Source: Lingula anatina | Taxonomy: Eukaryota > Brachiopoda > Lingulata > Lingulida > Lingulidae | Direction: 5' to 3' | DNA length: 64,000 nt | NCBI RefSeq assembly: GCF_001039355.2 | Contig: NW_019775580.1 | Span: forward strand, 694,872-758,871 | Shown: positions 54,901 to 58,414 of the stretch, in pieces | Numbering within the stretch: position 1 is the first letter of the stretch | Layout: every line of letters begins with the position of its first letter | The notes under the pieces: generated by a model | Seen by the model: only the letters and a program-made list of their open reading frames with translations | The model's database searches: none | What the model was told of the DNA's origin: nothing | Made by a program: the position numbers and the translations under genes

Positions 54901-56928
54901 GCTTCAGAACATAAAGGAATCACTTAATATCATTAGTGAAATGCAAACTAATAACATACAAGCTGAACTTCCCTTTCCACAATTTTTCCTCTGTCATGGT
55001 ACTTTTTAGGTCTAATCTTAGTCAAGCAAGCTACTACTATTCATCAATGTCAAAGCTTACAAAAATGTAAATTGACAATTTTTTGAGGTGGGATAGGCCA
55101 ATAAGATGATAAATAACACACATAAATAAAATACTTAAAGGGTAACTAACAAAGTGTGCCTGCTATGAATATTGAATGGTGGGCTTGACAGGATGGCATA
55201 ATTGTTGGCCCGTATTGCAACTAGTCTACGTCACACAGCAGTGCATCCAGGAATTGTATGAAGTCAAAATGGCGATTTTCTCTCCTTTTAGATATAACAA
55301 ATCAAATGACTAAAGCTGAAAACATAGTGGTAAGACATAGGAATGCCCTTTACTAATTAGAAATATAAATATTCATAAAAGTTTCAAAATTGGAAAAAGG
55401 ATACCCAAAACAAACAAAAAAAAGATATAATTTTAACTTGAACCATGTGAAATACAGTTTTAGCTTTACTACCCAGTAGGTGTGGTGTTAACAAATGTGT
55501 TAGATGAAAATAATGTGTATATGCACTGGTAACCAGAATATAAACAGACACTTGTAGTTGACAGAAAAATTTTAAACTTTATCACCATAGGTACATTGTT
55601 TATAGATGTCAATGAATCCATAGACTGTTTCTTGGAATTTCTTTGTTTAATGACTGTATATGTGCCATCTTTAATGTCTAGTTCCAAAAATTAAATCCCA
55701 GTAAGTGTAATGAACAGTGTTTTCCATGGTTTTCAGTAAATGTACCCAAGTTGCATGTACTGTATGCAGGCAGAATATACAAATTTTAAATATGATTTAC
55801 TTCAGTAAACTTTAAAAAAATAATGTAGTTCCATTAAGCTACAAAGATTATCATATCAGACAGGGCAGAATGTGAATCTTTAATATCTTTGTTGCCATTT
55901 GTTTGTGCTGCTCATTCATGTACTATTTCCACCTGTTTGCCTTCTTCCTCAGGTGGTGAATGAGAGCGAGGATGCTGTGTACTGTTTGAAGCATGCATTA
56001 CCACATGTACAGAAGAAAAAGAATCTCAAGGCATGTAAAGTCATGTTCAGATGCACAGAAGTGAGTATGCATGCCTTAATTGTTCAAAATGTTTTGAATC
56101 GTATATGTTTAAAATTGGTTGGGCTCATGGTTATTTAACAGGCTTAGTTTTACATGCTATCAAGACAGTATGAAAGGGAATTACTTGTAAATTATTTAAA
56201 GCATTGAAATGTAAATGTTAGAACAGTTTTATAATAAATGGTACAGTACATAAGCCCAACATTATTTATATCATGCATTGGAATAAATCATGTTTACACC
56301 AGGCCTTTCAACAGGTTGAGAAATCTTCAGATTAAAAAGAAAACCTTGAGATTTGGTCAAAAACCAAGGAGACATAGTTTACCTTCCCTGGTTATAAAAA
56401 AGGCAAAATATTAAGACAGGTTGGCATAATGCAAGACAATGAAATAAGCTTAAGTCATACTTCCTCATTGAAAATTTTGAAGATGAAGGCTTCCAAAGTC
56501 TTCATGGAAGGTGCTCAAACCCCTTGTTAGAGCCTGCTGTTGTTTCTCACATTGGCAATACAGTTATTTACTCAGACATTCACTTTCAATGTTTTCTTGA
56601 GAAAAACTGAACAATCTGTGGAATCTAGGTTAAATTCATCAGAGTTGGAAGGCCAGTTCCATGCATGAAAGTCTGATCTACAACTGGCTGTTTTGAAGTA
56701 TAATTCCTTATACAGCTCCACAGTTTGTTAGGCTTTTTTCAATGTAACTCTTGGAGAACAAGTAGATTTTAGTTATATGATTGTTATTCCTTTTTGTAGC
56801 AAAGAAAATATTTTGTTTTTCAGAAGGAACTCCAAAGTGTAATAGACAACACCAGGGATCGCATAGAAGCACTCAGTAATACCTCGACATCATCCAGGAA
56901 ACGCCAAGCAAAAGTTAAAGTTTGCTGA
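4160..56928 (+). CDS. JARID2: JARID2 (PRC2 accessory subunit), 22 exons, 5'-partial
   Basis: Gene-level entry for exons listed separately below. JARID2 recruits and modulates Polycomb repressive complex 2 (EZH2-EED-SUZ12) on chromatin in the nucleus. Joining 22 exons at GT-AG sites with consistent phases gives about 1910 residues and a TGA at 56926-56928. Order: PRC2-contact segments, low-complexity region including a 665-codon exon, basic region, JmjN, ARID, JmjC, zinc finger, basic tail. The family member in human has 1246 residues, so this one is markedly longer, mainly through exons 3, 4 and 7. The first visible exon needs two bases from an upstream exon, so the start codon lies outside the window; the vertebrate N-terminal ubiquitin-interacting motif is not visible. 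KDM5 demethylases share JmjN-ARID-JmjC but have PHD fingers and an intact iron triad, both absent here. Exon joins are inferred from homology and phase, not from transcripts. Confidence 0.95.
4372..5779 (+). other. JARID2 intron, little structure
   Basis: Contains a C-rich tandem pair shortly after the donor (about 4419-4450, CAATCCCCCCC twice), an AT dinucleotide run (about 4460-4482) and poly-T. I see no gene. Confidence 0.7.
5780..5961 (+). CDS. JARID2: JARID2 visible exon 2
   Basis: Acceptor CTTTCAG before 5780, donor GTGAGT at 5962. The first two bases complete the glycine of LCLRG; translation continues [16 protein letters not shown], matching the vertebrate continuation after the SUZ12-contact segment (GSPALP). 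The rest ([17 protein letters not shown]...) is basic then acidic and shows no domain I recognise. Ends in phase 0. Confidence 0.9.
6040..6128. repeat. (TA)n microsatellite
   Basis: About 44 uninterrupted TA dinucleotides in a JARID2 intron, 78 bp after the splice donor. The antisense open frame of 141 codons (6033-6458) arises from this run and is not a gene. Confidence 0.98.
6413..6598 (+). repeat. diverged tandem repeat, about 40-45 bp unit
   Basis: At least four diverged units of the pattern GTCTGAGCA...GTGACTAGGGAGAATGTTGACT. Cores GAGAACGTTGAGT, GAGAATGTTGACT (twice) and ACAATGTTGACT recur at irregular 40-60 bp spacing. Non-coding minisatellite in the intron. Confidence 0.7.
6859..7188 (+). 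CDS. JARID2: JARID2 visible exon 3: Ser/Thr-rich linker
   Basis: Acceptor CTTTACAG before 6859. Donor GTGAGC at 7189 is chosen because it keeps phase 0 with the next exon; the alternative GTAACT at 7197 would break phase. It encodes 110 residues, very rich in Ser, Thr and Ala ([14 protein letters not shown]...), with no recognisable domain; probably disordered. No vertebrate counterpart is evident. Confidence 0.8.
7290..7375 (+). repeat. short TGACCTTGACC-type repeat fragment
   Basis: Contains CTTTGACAGGAGCC then TGTGACCTTGACCCTAATCTT and GACCTAC, the same TGACCT flavour as the repeats at 1-1085. A short relic within the 240-bp intron between exons 3 and 4. Confidence 0.5.
7429..9423 (+). 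CDS. JARID2: JARID2 visible exon 4: giant 665-codon exon, unknown function
   Basis: Acceptor TTTTTTCAG before 7429, donor GTAGTT at 9424; 1995 bp, phase 0 at both ends, open throughout. The start is basic ([14 protein letters not shown]). The remainder is acidic, rich in Ser, Asn, Asp and unusually in Cys (for example [22 protein letters not shown]), with no known domain. About residues 503-540 ([20 protein letters not shown]) could form an acidic amphipathic helix. Codon use is uniform and the exon is phase-compatible with both neighbours. I place it in JARID2 because it lies between clear JARID2 exons on the same strand, but a transcript is needed to prove it is constitutively included. Several antisense open frames overlap it and look like shadows. 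Confidence 0.8.
9424..10682 (+). other. JARID2 intron, nothing recognised
   Basis: AT-rich. Contains a partly inverted ATTAATAGCATGC pair (about 10145-10190) and no coding signal that I can support. Confidence 0.6.
10683..10856 (+). CDS. JARID2: JARID2 visible exon 5: proline-rich
   Basis: Acceptor ATTATCAG before 10683, donor GTACTG at 10857; 58 codons, phase 0 both ends. Encodes a Pro/Arg/Ser-rich stretch ([42 protein letters not shown]) with SP/TP sites typical of disordered chromatin-protein linkers. No domain recognised. Confidence 0.85.
11000..11420 (+). repeat. partial copy of palindrome-headed repeat
   Basis: Imperfect palindrome at 11023-11048 (one mismatch in the left arm), then CTGTCGTCGCC, then diverged 159-bp-unit sequence (CTCACAGGTGTGATCAATCTT, then CAGCGTGATC and GTTATGCTGTTTTT), ending in poly-T. 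Lies in the JARID2 intron 10857-11822. Confidence 0.75.
11823..11954 (+). CDS. JARID2: JARID2 visible exon 6: basic segment
   Basis: Acceptor CTTTCAG before 11823, donor GTGAGG at 11955; 44 codons, phase 0 both ends. It encodes [18 protein letters not shown] then [18 protein letters not shown]. The VTxxxxGxVxY pattern resembles the basic nucleosome/RNA-binding middle region of vertebrate JARID2 (TATVTKGAVTYTK); this match is short and tentative. Confidence 0.85.
12217..12404. mobile_element. foldback (palindromic) element 1
   Basis: Arms of about 85 bp are imperfect inverted repeats: left ATCAATCTATCTCCG... to CACGCCTACT; the right arm read on the minus strand is ATCAATGTATCTCCG... to CACGCCTACT. 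The centre holds AAGGGGTAATTAATC. A related element lies at 17741-17914. No ORF; a MITE-like relic of unknown superfamily. It lies in the JARID2 intron 11955-13004, where I see nothing else. Confidence 0.7.
13005..13878 (+). CDS. JARID2: JARID2 visible exon 7: lysine-rich region with AT-hook-like end
   Basis: Acceptor TTCTCTAG before 13005, donor GTAAGA at 13879; 291 codons plus one base. Strongly basic ([47 protein letters not shown]), with likely nuclear-localisation and nucleic-acid-binding stretches and no folded domain. It ends with SNKRGRPT (codons 13854-13877), whose RGRP core looks like an AT-hook. Without the splice the frame would end at 13916, giving an alternative terminus if the intron were retained. 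The antisense open frames over this exon are shadows of the lysine-rich codons. Confidence 0.88.
14225..14425 (+). repeat. dispersed repeat pair member (with 42550-42745)
   Basis: Shares ACACCAATTTTCAATGGACC, then CAAGACAGCCTGACA, AACTACACC and GAGTTATCC with 42550-42745, in the same order and orientation. Ancient diverged repeat in the JARID2 intron 13879-16205; no coding signal. Confidence 0.75.
14900..15115 (+). repeat. partial, diverged copy of palindrome-headed repeat
   Basis: Degenerate palindrome at about 14906-14931 (TGTACAAACACA ... TGTGTCAGTACA), then GTCGTCTGTGTC, then ACTGATGAATATTCATAAAA and CAAGTTTGAAAATCAACC, matching the family head and first internal unit. Confidence 0.7.
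15640..15995 (+). repeat. about 105-bp direct duplication flanking an AT-rich low-complexity block
   Basis: Two copies: about 15660-15770 and 15884-15990. Both contain TTTTTGTTTTACTTTAAATT, then TACTGAGT(T/G)GCTTTGT, then AGCAGGTTGCTTT or AGTAGGTTGCTTT. Between them is a TTATT/TTTA low-complexity run (about 15787-15872). Confidence 0.8.
16206..16402 (+). CDS. JARID2: JARID2 visible exon 8: JmjN domain
   Basis: Acceptor TTTGTAG before 16206, donor GTAATA at 16403; the first two bases complete the alanine codon opened by exon 7. Encodes [20 protein letters not shown] then [16 protein letters not shown]: the JmjN signature (Pro, aromatic, EF.DP..FI..I.P.....G.C.I.PP). JmjN packs against JmjC in this family. 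Ends in phase 0, EVWK joining to PECK in the next exon. Confidence 0.96.
16638..17545. mobile_element. non-autonomous Harbinger-like DNA element, 908 bp
   Basis: Flanked by TTA direct repeats (16635-16637 and 17546-17548). Terminal inverted repeats: left AGCCACGGTTACAACCGG; right end read on the minus strand AGCCTTGGTCACAACCGG. A 3-bp TTA target duplication and short inverted repeats fit PIF/Harbinger (established family habit). The interior is visibly more GC-rich than the flanks, with short unrelated open frames and no DDE transposase that I can see. It lies in the JARID2 intron between JmjN and ARID exons. Confidence 0.7.
17741..17914. mobile_element. foldback element 2, related to 12217-12404
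   Basis: Imperfect inverted repeats: left GGATCGACCTAACTCCCTGG...AAATTGCTGTCA; the right arm on the minus strand is AGATCGATCTATCCTCCTGG...AGATTGCTGTCA. The minus-strand centre CGCCTACTAAAAGCTGTAAG then GGTGTAATTAA matches the first element's CGCCTACTGAAGCTGCTAAG then GGGTAATTAA. The two are diverged members of one family in opposite orientation. Confidence 0.65.
18121..18191 (+). CDS. JARID2: JARID2 visible exon 9: start of ARID
   Basis: Acceptor TTTATTTCAG before 18121, donor GTAAGT at 18192. Encodes [20 protein letters not shown] then MYKR (last codon split). Matches the vertebrate JARID2 PECK...MRFVTQIQHIHK segment linking JmjN to the ARID DNA-binding domain. Confidence 0.96.
19060..19190. 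repeat. 27-bp minisatellite, about 5 units
   Basis: Unit GAATACTAGTAGAAATACAG plus TAGTAGA or TAGTAAG. Units 1-3 read ...AGA and units 4-5 ...AGG, showing ordered homogenisation. Contiguous with no spacers, so not a CRISPR. Lies in the JARID2 intron 18192-20082; the rest of that intron shows nothing else. Confidence 0.95.
20083..20164 (+). CDS. JARID2: JARID2 visible exon 10: ARID (helices 1-2)
   Basis: Acceptor CTATTACAG before 20083 (the first base completes the arginine codon), donor GTATGT at 20165. Encodes [18 protein letters not shown]. The RWGPNVQ motif is diagnostic for JARID2-type ARID. Confidence 0.95.
20838..20975 (+). repeat. dispersed repeat pair member (with 49225-49365, minus)
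   Basis: Matches the minus strand of 49225-49365: both read TTAACTTTGAATG..GGAATGG, then ATTGGTGAGTATGGGAAAATTG or ATTGGGAAGTATGG, then CCAGGAAAAT and TTTTTGGCCAAAA. One frame reads [17 protein letters not shown] here and [17 protein letters not shown] there. Lies in the JARID2 intron 20165-21704. The same intron also has a GC-richer patch (about 20460-20640) with only weak inverted ends (GGGCTTTCG / CGAAAAGCCC). Confidence 0.75.
21705..21830 (+). CDS. JARID2: JARID2 visible exon 11: ARID core
   Basis: Acceptor TTAACAG before 21705, donor GTATGA at 21831; 42 codons, phase 0. Encodes [20 protein letters not shown] then [20 protein letters not shown]: the ARID GG.E.DL..L...I...GGM..V pattern. 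Conserved and undisrupted. Confidence 0.96.
22211..22363 (+). CDS. JARID2: JARID2 visible exon 12: end of ARID and linker
   Basis: Acceptor TTCTTCTAG before 22211, donor GTGAAT at 22364; 51 codons, phase 0. Encodes [20 protein letters not shown] (ARID C-terminal helix, as in vertebrate AQDRLAKLQEAYC.YLL.YD) then [20 protein letters not shown]. The long basic linker of vertebrates after this point is shorter here. Confidence 0.95.
22770..23140 (+). pseudogene. LINE reverse-transcriptase C-terminal relic
   Basis: Frame fragments read [35 protein letters not shown], then after stops and a frame change [20 protein letters not shown] and LSHGPINI. The YAS..W....KIEAVQKR pattern, followed by a HTLR-type motif, is typical of the C-terminal end of CR1/L2-like non-LTR retrotransposon polymerases. 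Multiple stops show it is dead. It lies in the JARID2 intron 22364-25598. Confidence 0.6.
23214..23218. repeat. 5-bp target-site duplication, left
   Basis: TTAGT immediately before the left inverted repeat; repeated as TTAGT at 23975-23979 immediately after the right one. Confidence 0.65.
23219..23974. mobile_element. 756-bp DNA element with 140-bp terminal inverted repeats
   Basis: Left arm 23219-23360 and right arm 23834-23974 are long imperfect inverted repeats; ends CAGG(T/C)CTCATAAA on each strand, inner ends CTTAGCATTTCCAAGCACTA. TTAGT duplications flank it. Each arm contains several AGCAC/AAGCAC motifs about 20 bp apart (left: 23250, 23312, 23332, 23353), resembling transposase-binding subterminal repeats. 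The middle carries a 109-codon ORF and no recognisable transposase. The CAGG ends are reminiscent of hAT elements, but those make 8-bp duplications; the superfamily is undetermined. Confidence 0.8.
23366..23695 (+). CDS. hypothetical cysteine-rich ORF inside the TIR element
   Basis: 109 codons, open from just inside the left arm to just before the right arm. The C-terminal part contains [20 protein letters not shown] then CFCDEHSI, a Cys/His cluster (C-x2-H and C-x2-C spacings) that could bind zinc. An overlapping second frame begins at 23440 with AAGATGGCGGAAG, a strong Kozak-like start, and runs 29 codons. Either a captured host exon or a degenerate element protein. I do not recognise it and cannot show that it is expressed. 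Confidence 0.35.
   Translation: MSSFHWGPRLLTYGLFLSTQDYFQDGGRYKRHNGGTFRDFWSQTSNIIPLSVSLMKEKAFLTFTPQPNKVARSLLTNFEENCRDHSKHGLCEQCGKIIEAECFCDEHSI
25599..25694 (+). CDS. JARID2: JARID2 visible exon 13: entry to JmjC region
   Basis: Acceptor TTTCTTTCAG before 25599, donor GTAGGG at 25695; 32 codons, phase 0. Encodes [20 protein letters not shown] then [12 protein letters not shown], matching vertebrate JARID2 GRSV.L..FYRTARN....FSKEP.P.EIE. The next exon is 22.5 kb downstream. Confidence 0.95.
26571..26616. repeat. (CT)n microsatellite
   Basis: CT run with occasional GT interruptions in the giant JARID2 intron. Confidence 0.95.
26700..27150 (+). repeat. partial copy of palindrome-headed repeat
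   Basis: Degenerate head at about 26712 (TGTACAGACACATCATGACT), then CACTTGCTGTCGTCGCTGTC, an ACTGATGAATATTTATAAA unit start, then the tail landmark CTCCCATGGGCATGAAGCC and ATTATGTAATATTGCATTAA. Confidence 0.7.
28039..28100. repeat. (CT)n-(CA)n microsatellite, left of gap
   Basis: CT run (about 28039-28060) changing to CA run (28061-28100) that enters the N gap. Confidence 0.97.
28101..28337. other. assembly gap (237 N) inside a CA microsatellite
   Basis: Run of N with (CA)n on both sides (28061-28100 and 28338-28377). Probably a long CA array that could not be assembled. Open frames spanning it are artefacts. Confidence 0.99.
28338..28377. repeat. (CA)n microsatellite, right of gap
   Basis: Continuation of the CA array on the right edge of the gap. 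Confidence 0.97.
30675..30790 (+). repeat. possible tRNA-derived SINE relic
   Basis: GATGGCTTTATGGTTAGAGT resembles a polymerase III A box; GGACATAGGTTTGG and ATACCAGTTCTTTATAAATGG follow. No intact B box (GGTTCRANNCC) is present, so the call is weak. The minus strand of 57285-57385 has a comparable order. Confidence 0.3.
31236..33060 (+). repeat. palindrome-headed repeat family, longest copy C
   Basis: Perfect palindrome at 31244-31269, GTCATCGCCGTTGTAGCC stretch, then four internal units (marks at 31419, 31579, 31738, 31896; spacing 160, 159, 158). Then comes a body with CATGATGACCATTATGGGAA and three diverged GGCATTTTCAA/CCATGGGCCTGAAG modules, and a tail with CCCATGGGCCTGAAGCC and TTTGACAGCTTTGCTGCC. 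Same layout as copy B at 2365-3900. Confidence 0.8.
33760..33880 (+). repeat. diverged copy of the TGACCT-rich 146-bp repeat
   Basis: Matches 895-985 in order: GGCCTTTGACTTATTTTTCAC, then TTGCAAATTTTTATCCCTTG, then TATCTC and AGAGATA. The direct repeat is mutated here. Confidence 0.6.
36535..36575. repeat. (T)41 homopolymer
   Basis: 41 consecutive T. A G-rich run (about 36487-36507, GGGGGTGGGGTGGTGGG) lies 28 bp upstream. On the minus strand this is a poly-A that could mark the end of a retrocopied sequence, but I recognise no retrogene beside it. Confidence 0.95.
38542..38547 (-). terminator. possible poly(A) signal of the GPCR gene
   Basis: TTTATT on the + strand, AATAAA on the gene strand, 14 nt after the stop codon. 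That is unusually close, so a further downstream signal (for example about 38497-38502) may be used instead. Confidence 0.35.
38561..39817 (-). CDS. class A (rhodopsin-like) peptide-type GPCR, intronless ORF
   Basis: Single ORF, up to 418 codons, nested antisense in a JARID2 intron. Seven hydrophobic segments: TM1 about 104-124 (GN at 114-115), TM2 132-152 (AFAD, D144), TM3 167-200 ending in ERF (193-195, DRY variant), TM4 with W227, TM5 248-276, TM6 303-327 (W316-P317), TM7 345-361 with NFYLY (356-360, NPxxY variant) followed by helix-8-like [13 protein letters not shown]. Cysteines 166 and 238 would form the usual TM3-ECL2 disulfide. N-glycosylation sites NVT60 and NTT79 lie in the N-terminus. 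The first 41 residues are Lys-rich over a poly-T tract, so the true start may be Met42 (39694) or Met53 (39661). The C-terminal pattern resembles invertebrate neuropeptide (FMRFamide/Srw-like) receptors; the ligand is unknown. Confidence 0.9.
   Translation of the reverse strand: MESATILKSGKKVSKLAYHKIKTAAITLKVKKKKKRKVGDTMVDKTSPFQVAMTEHHHGNVTTRVTDDLYTVGGQILSNTTELPTEGWFTQCWLSLGDCWCNLMYGLTVFGGIGNVFTVVVILWNKVLRRKSTFIFLMFMAFADQGILINQSLACVANKHGFFLNCSFEIFLLWFNDLLSYLCIIFVVAIAVERFILIFYPLKGMIFCKRKMAYRASFICVLLLAGWTSIRIPQIEECKLLSPEEMKVISGIIFYVFAITSNLMSLGVLIISALIVHKLRNQRNIQENLGASSTMDTARTNGLFIATSLAFVFLAWPLYFCDMILAYYFIKKQDAPHLWPIREIFYCISKLNNCINFYLYAISGKIFRSALRKLFNCFFKQNHNNSKSVVSYHHHPPLIFARSSYSKTMCSGDNGCED
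40051..40052 (-). other. candidate 3' splice site in the GPCR 5' UTR
   Basis: On the minus strand, GATTCTTTTTTTTTCAG ends at 40052 and the exon would begin at 40051. The strong polypyrimidine tract and CAG pair with a donor at 41026-41027. The exon would run into the GPCR start codon region. Confidence 0.4.
41028..41525 (-). other. candidate 5' non-coding exon of the GPCR gene
   Basis: Ends with the consensus donor ACCACAG/GTAAGT on the minus strand (donor GT at 41027-41026). With a TATA-like box at 41551-41558, transcription could begin near 41525. Inferred only from signals; no coding sequence is proposed. Confidence 0.3.
41551..41558 (-). promoter_or_regulatory. candidate TATA box for the antisense GPCR
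   Basis: Minus-strand TATATAAAGGC in a locally GC-richer context (GCAGTATATAAAGGCAGTTG). Good match to TATAWAAR, about 1.7 kb upstream of the GPCR ORF on its strand. No initiator was tested. Confidence 0.35.
42550..42745 (+). repeat. dispersed repeat pair member (with 14225-14425)
   Basis: Shares ACACCAATTTTCAATGGACC, CAAGACTGCCTGACA, AACTACACCAATTTT and GAGTTATCC with the earlier copy. Confidence 0.75.
43269..43339. repeat. (CT)n-(CA)n compound microsatellite
   Basis: CT run to about 43312, then CA run to 43339. Same CT-to-CA architecture as at 28039-28100. Confidence 0.97.
45871..45907. repeat. (CT)n microsatellite
   Basis: About 18 CT dinucleotides, 50 bp before the second copy of the TGACCT-rich repeat. 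Confidence 0.97.
45955..46135 (+). repeat. dispersed TGACCT-rich repeat, copy 2
   Basis: Matches 1-189 (AATGCACCCTTGTC, GATTTCAAATATG, GGATTTGACCTTTATTTCAA). Only one TGACCT half-site of the direct repeat remains, with an inverted AGGCCA partner. Confidence 0.75.
46880..47480 (-). pseudogene. Penelope-like retroelement relic with GIY-YIG endonuclease
   Basis: On the minus strand 47113-47400 encodes [18 protein letters not shown], then [20 protein letters not shown] and EHKKDV, then [20 protein letters not shown]: a GIY-YIG domain (IVY and YVG cores, following Arg) with the C..C and H..H residues typical of Penelope-like elements. After one in-frame TAA (about 47113-47115) the same frame continues [20 protein letters not shown] then [13 protein letters not shown], the usual element C-terminus. 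No reverse-transcriptase domain lies upstream, so the copy is 5'-truncated and dead. It sits in the giant JARID2 intron, about 0.8 kb before the JmjC exons. Confidence 0.8.
47397..47478. repeat. 32-bp tandem repeat, about 2.5 units
   Basis: Unit GTGTCAGGGACCAGCTAGGC plus TCCGGGTTGATG, two full units and a partial. It abuts the 5'-truncated side of the Penelope-like relic. Confidence 0.9.
48250..48368 (+). CDS. JARID2: JARID2 visible exon 14: JmjC start
   Basis: Acceptor CTTTTTAG before 48250, donor GTAATT at 48369. Encodes [20 protein letters not shown] then [11 protein letters not shown], matching vertebrate EYWR.VE....VAVHCG...T...GSGFP. Ends two bases into an arginine codon. The following intron (48369-49749) holds one dispersed repeat and nothing else seen. 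Confidence 0.96.
49225..49365 (-). repeat. dispersed repeat pair member (with 20838-20975, plus)
   Basis: Inverted relative to the first copy. Minus-strand reading [20 protein letters not shown] is similar to [20 protein letters not shown] at the other locus. Flanked by T-rich low complexity at 49360-49420. Confidence 0.75.
49750..49820 (+). CDS. JARID2: JARID2 visible exon 15: JmjC
   Basis: Acceptor TTTGCAG before 49750, donor GTGAGT at 49821. Encodes [20 protein letters not shown] then TIE, corresponding to vertebrate HGWNLTVLPNN...ILRHLGAV. Split codons at both ends agree with the neighbouring exons. Confidence 0.96.
50075..50098 (+). other. G-run (possible G-quadruplex) in JmjC intron
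   Basis: GGGGGGTGGGGGTGGGG then TGTTGG, with short T loops on the sense strand of JARID2, 255 bp after the exon-15 donor. Three long G runs and one GG; whether it folds is untested. Confidence 0.5.
50329..50443 (+). CDS. JARID2: JARID2 visible exon 16: JmjC core without iron triad
   Basis: Acceptor CTTGTAG before 50329. Donor GTAGGT at 50444 is chosen because it preserves the tryptophan codon TG|G, whereas the nearby GTATGA would leave a stop. Encodes [20 protein letters not shown] then [18 protein letters not shown]. Active KDM5 enzymes have HIE where this protein has SRD (codons 50382-50390), so the Fe(II)-binding His and Glu are absent, as in vertebrate JARID2. Confidence 0.97.
50833..50941 (+). 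CDS. JARID2: JARID2 visible exon 17: JmjC
   Basis: Acceptor AAATTTAG before 50833, donor GTGAGT at 50942. Encodes [20 protein letters not shown] then [16 protein letters not shown], matching vertebrate IWYCIP....KL and its following helix. Confidence 0.96.
51078..51260 (+). CDS. JARID2: JARID2 visible exon 18: JmjC C-terminal half
   Basis: Acceptor TTTTCCAG before 51078, donor GTAAGT at 51261; 61 codons, phase 0. Encodes [20 protein letters not shown] then [20 protein letters not shown] and [12 protein letters not shown]. The third iron-ligand histidine of active JmjC enzymes (in the AYHAGFN motif) corresponds to SFTATLS here and is missing. Nothing was recognised in the following 0.9-kb intron. 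Confidence 0.97.
52161..52285 (+). CDS. JARID2: JARID2 visible exon 19: post-JmjC helical region
   Basis: Acceptor GATGTTACAG before 52161, donor GTAAGT at 52286. Encodes [20 protein letters not shown] then [20 protein letters not shown]. Matches the F..E.L...I region after vertebrate JmjC. Ends with two bases of an isoleucine codon. Confidence 0.93.
52683..52857 (+). CDS. JARID2: JARID2 visible exon 20: linker and first half of zinc finger
   Basis: Acceptor GTCTGTTTAG before 52683, donor GTAAGT at 52858. Encodes [20 protein letters not shown] (vertebrate RRQLFEAGLHS), a basic [12 protein letters not shown] stretch, then [14 protein letters not shown], the first cysteines of the C5HC2-type finger. 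Phase 0 at the end. Confidence 0.95.
52858..55952 (+). other. JARID2 intron splitting the zinc finger
   Basis: 3.1 kb, AT-rich. Contains TAA/AAT low complexity (about 53999-54055), (CA)n then (TA)n (54064-54102), (TA)n (54833-54852), and a diverged direct duplication (about 54380-54510 versus 54614-54785, sharing CAGGTGTGAAAAC, GGGCTTGGG and GGTGTCA blocks). No gene seen. Confidence 0.65.
55953..56060 (+). CDS. JARID2: JARID2 visible exon 21: second half of zinc finger
   Basis: Acceptor CTTCCTCAG before 55953, donor GTGAGT at 56061; 36 codons, phase 0. Encodes [20 protein letters not shown] then [20 protein letters not shown] keeps a KDM5-like Cys-x2-His where the vertebrate protein has Cys-x2-Cys; the later Cys of KAC is retained. 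Confidence 0.95.
56824..56928 (+). CDS. JARID2: JARID2 last exon: basic C-terminus and stop
   Basis: Acceptor TTTTTCAG before 56824; 34 codons and TGA. Encodes [20 protein letters not shown] then [14 protein letters not shown]. Short basic tail; the vertebrate protein continues longer here. Confidence 0.92.
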   Translation, partial: KELQSVIDNTRDRIEALSNTSTSSRKRQAKVKVC

Positions 56929-57284
56929 TAGGTTATGCATATAGTGAAAGATTCTTACAACATACAGTGAACACACCATATGTAATTTTGGAACAATGAT
57001 GGACAAGAACTTTAAAAAAATATAAGAAACATAACAGGAACAGTTAATAAGCTTTCAGACATACATATATTCTTAGTAGTTTATGGAAATAGTCTCTTGA
57101 TTTTGTTTTCAACAAGGCATCTTCTACACAAGTACTGCAGCTCTGCAAATAAGATGTAATACTGGTGCATTGTATATCACCATTGTGGAGGTCTTGGTCA
57201 TGGAAGTGCCAATTGTGGAGTATGGATGACAAGACTGAACAGGAATTTTTCATGTGTCATCAACCTGTGTCATGTTTGAGAACT

Positions 57285-57385
57285 GGTGTGAGTGGAGGAT
57301 GCTGGGTTCAGAATGGCATCCCTTCCACCAGGCTTATGTCCTATGCAAGATTGAAGCCTAACCACTGTACCAAACTGCCACAATT
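57285..57385 (-). repeat. possible tRNA-derived SINE relic
   Basis: Minus strand reads GGCAGTTTGGTACAGTGGTT then AGGC, an A-box-like start, later AGGACATAAG and ACACCAGTTCTC. No intact B box on the same strand; weak call. Confidence 0.3.
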
Positions 57386-58414
57386 TCCCTATAAGTAGAT
57401 TAGTTTATATTGCCATAGTTAATATGAATACCTGAAAACATAATTTGGTGGGTTAGTTGTTGCATGCATTTTCTGATAATTTTGTCAGTTTTTTTTTTTT
57501 TTTTAATTAACTCTGGTTATTTATGTGAAACATGTTTTGTCAAGCAAATAGAACCCTGCTCTTGTTCTGCTCAATTTTGAAGTTTTAGGTTAAATATTTT
57601 TATTATCTAATGTACATGCCCAGCGAGTTCCTGCCCACTGTTTAGTTTAGTACTTAGCTAGTTGGCTGTTCATTTCAAGAACTGAATTGTTACATGCATC
57701 TCGAGTTGGGATCCATAAAACAGCAGAATGATACTCTTGAACATCAAGGTATTTGCCTTTGAAGAATACAGTACATTACCAGCTACCCCTGTAGTAAGCA
57801 TAGACATGGAATGACGGGGATGTAGTCAAACTGGATGTTTGAAATAATGGAAACCAAAACGTAAATGCCCAAGATATTCAGGTACTTTGGAGTTTGACAA
57901 GATAATTTTTTGTCGAATCAGTTTTCTTTTCTTTTATTAAAATAACTAAACTTATGTTTTCTAAAGAGAAGTGTAAAAGACTTATATTAAATCGTCTTTT
58001 TCTATGAACTATGCTGTTTTATGTTTAGGTAATTGTTTCATTGGGTATACCTTGCTTTGATAATAATAAACATGAGGTCAGCTGCAGTAAAGTTAATTGA
58101 TAGGAAATTGTAGGTTTTCATGAGCAGGATTTGTTAAATTTCAGTTTGAAAAATATTTTTGAAATGTTATAGCGAAGGACTTGCTATAATACATACGTAA
58201 TTAGTTATATCAATAGTTTTGTTTTCTGTGCCATTTTTACACTGAAGCACCATGTTAAATAAATTTTTGTTTTAACAGACTTTAAAACTGAAAGAAAATT
58301 AGTTTAGGTGGTATTTCCTTTTCCATGTTTTTTTAGGTTTCGATTTCATTTTAAAAAATACCATAGTTCAATTGTTTTGGTAAAATTTCTCTGAGTCCCA
58401 TTTGTTTTTAAGTT

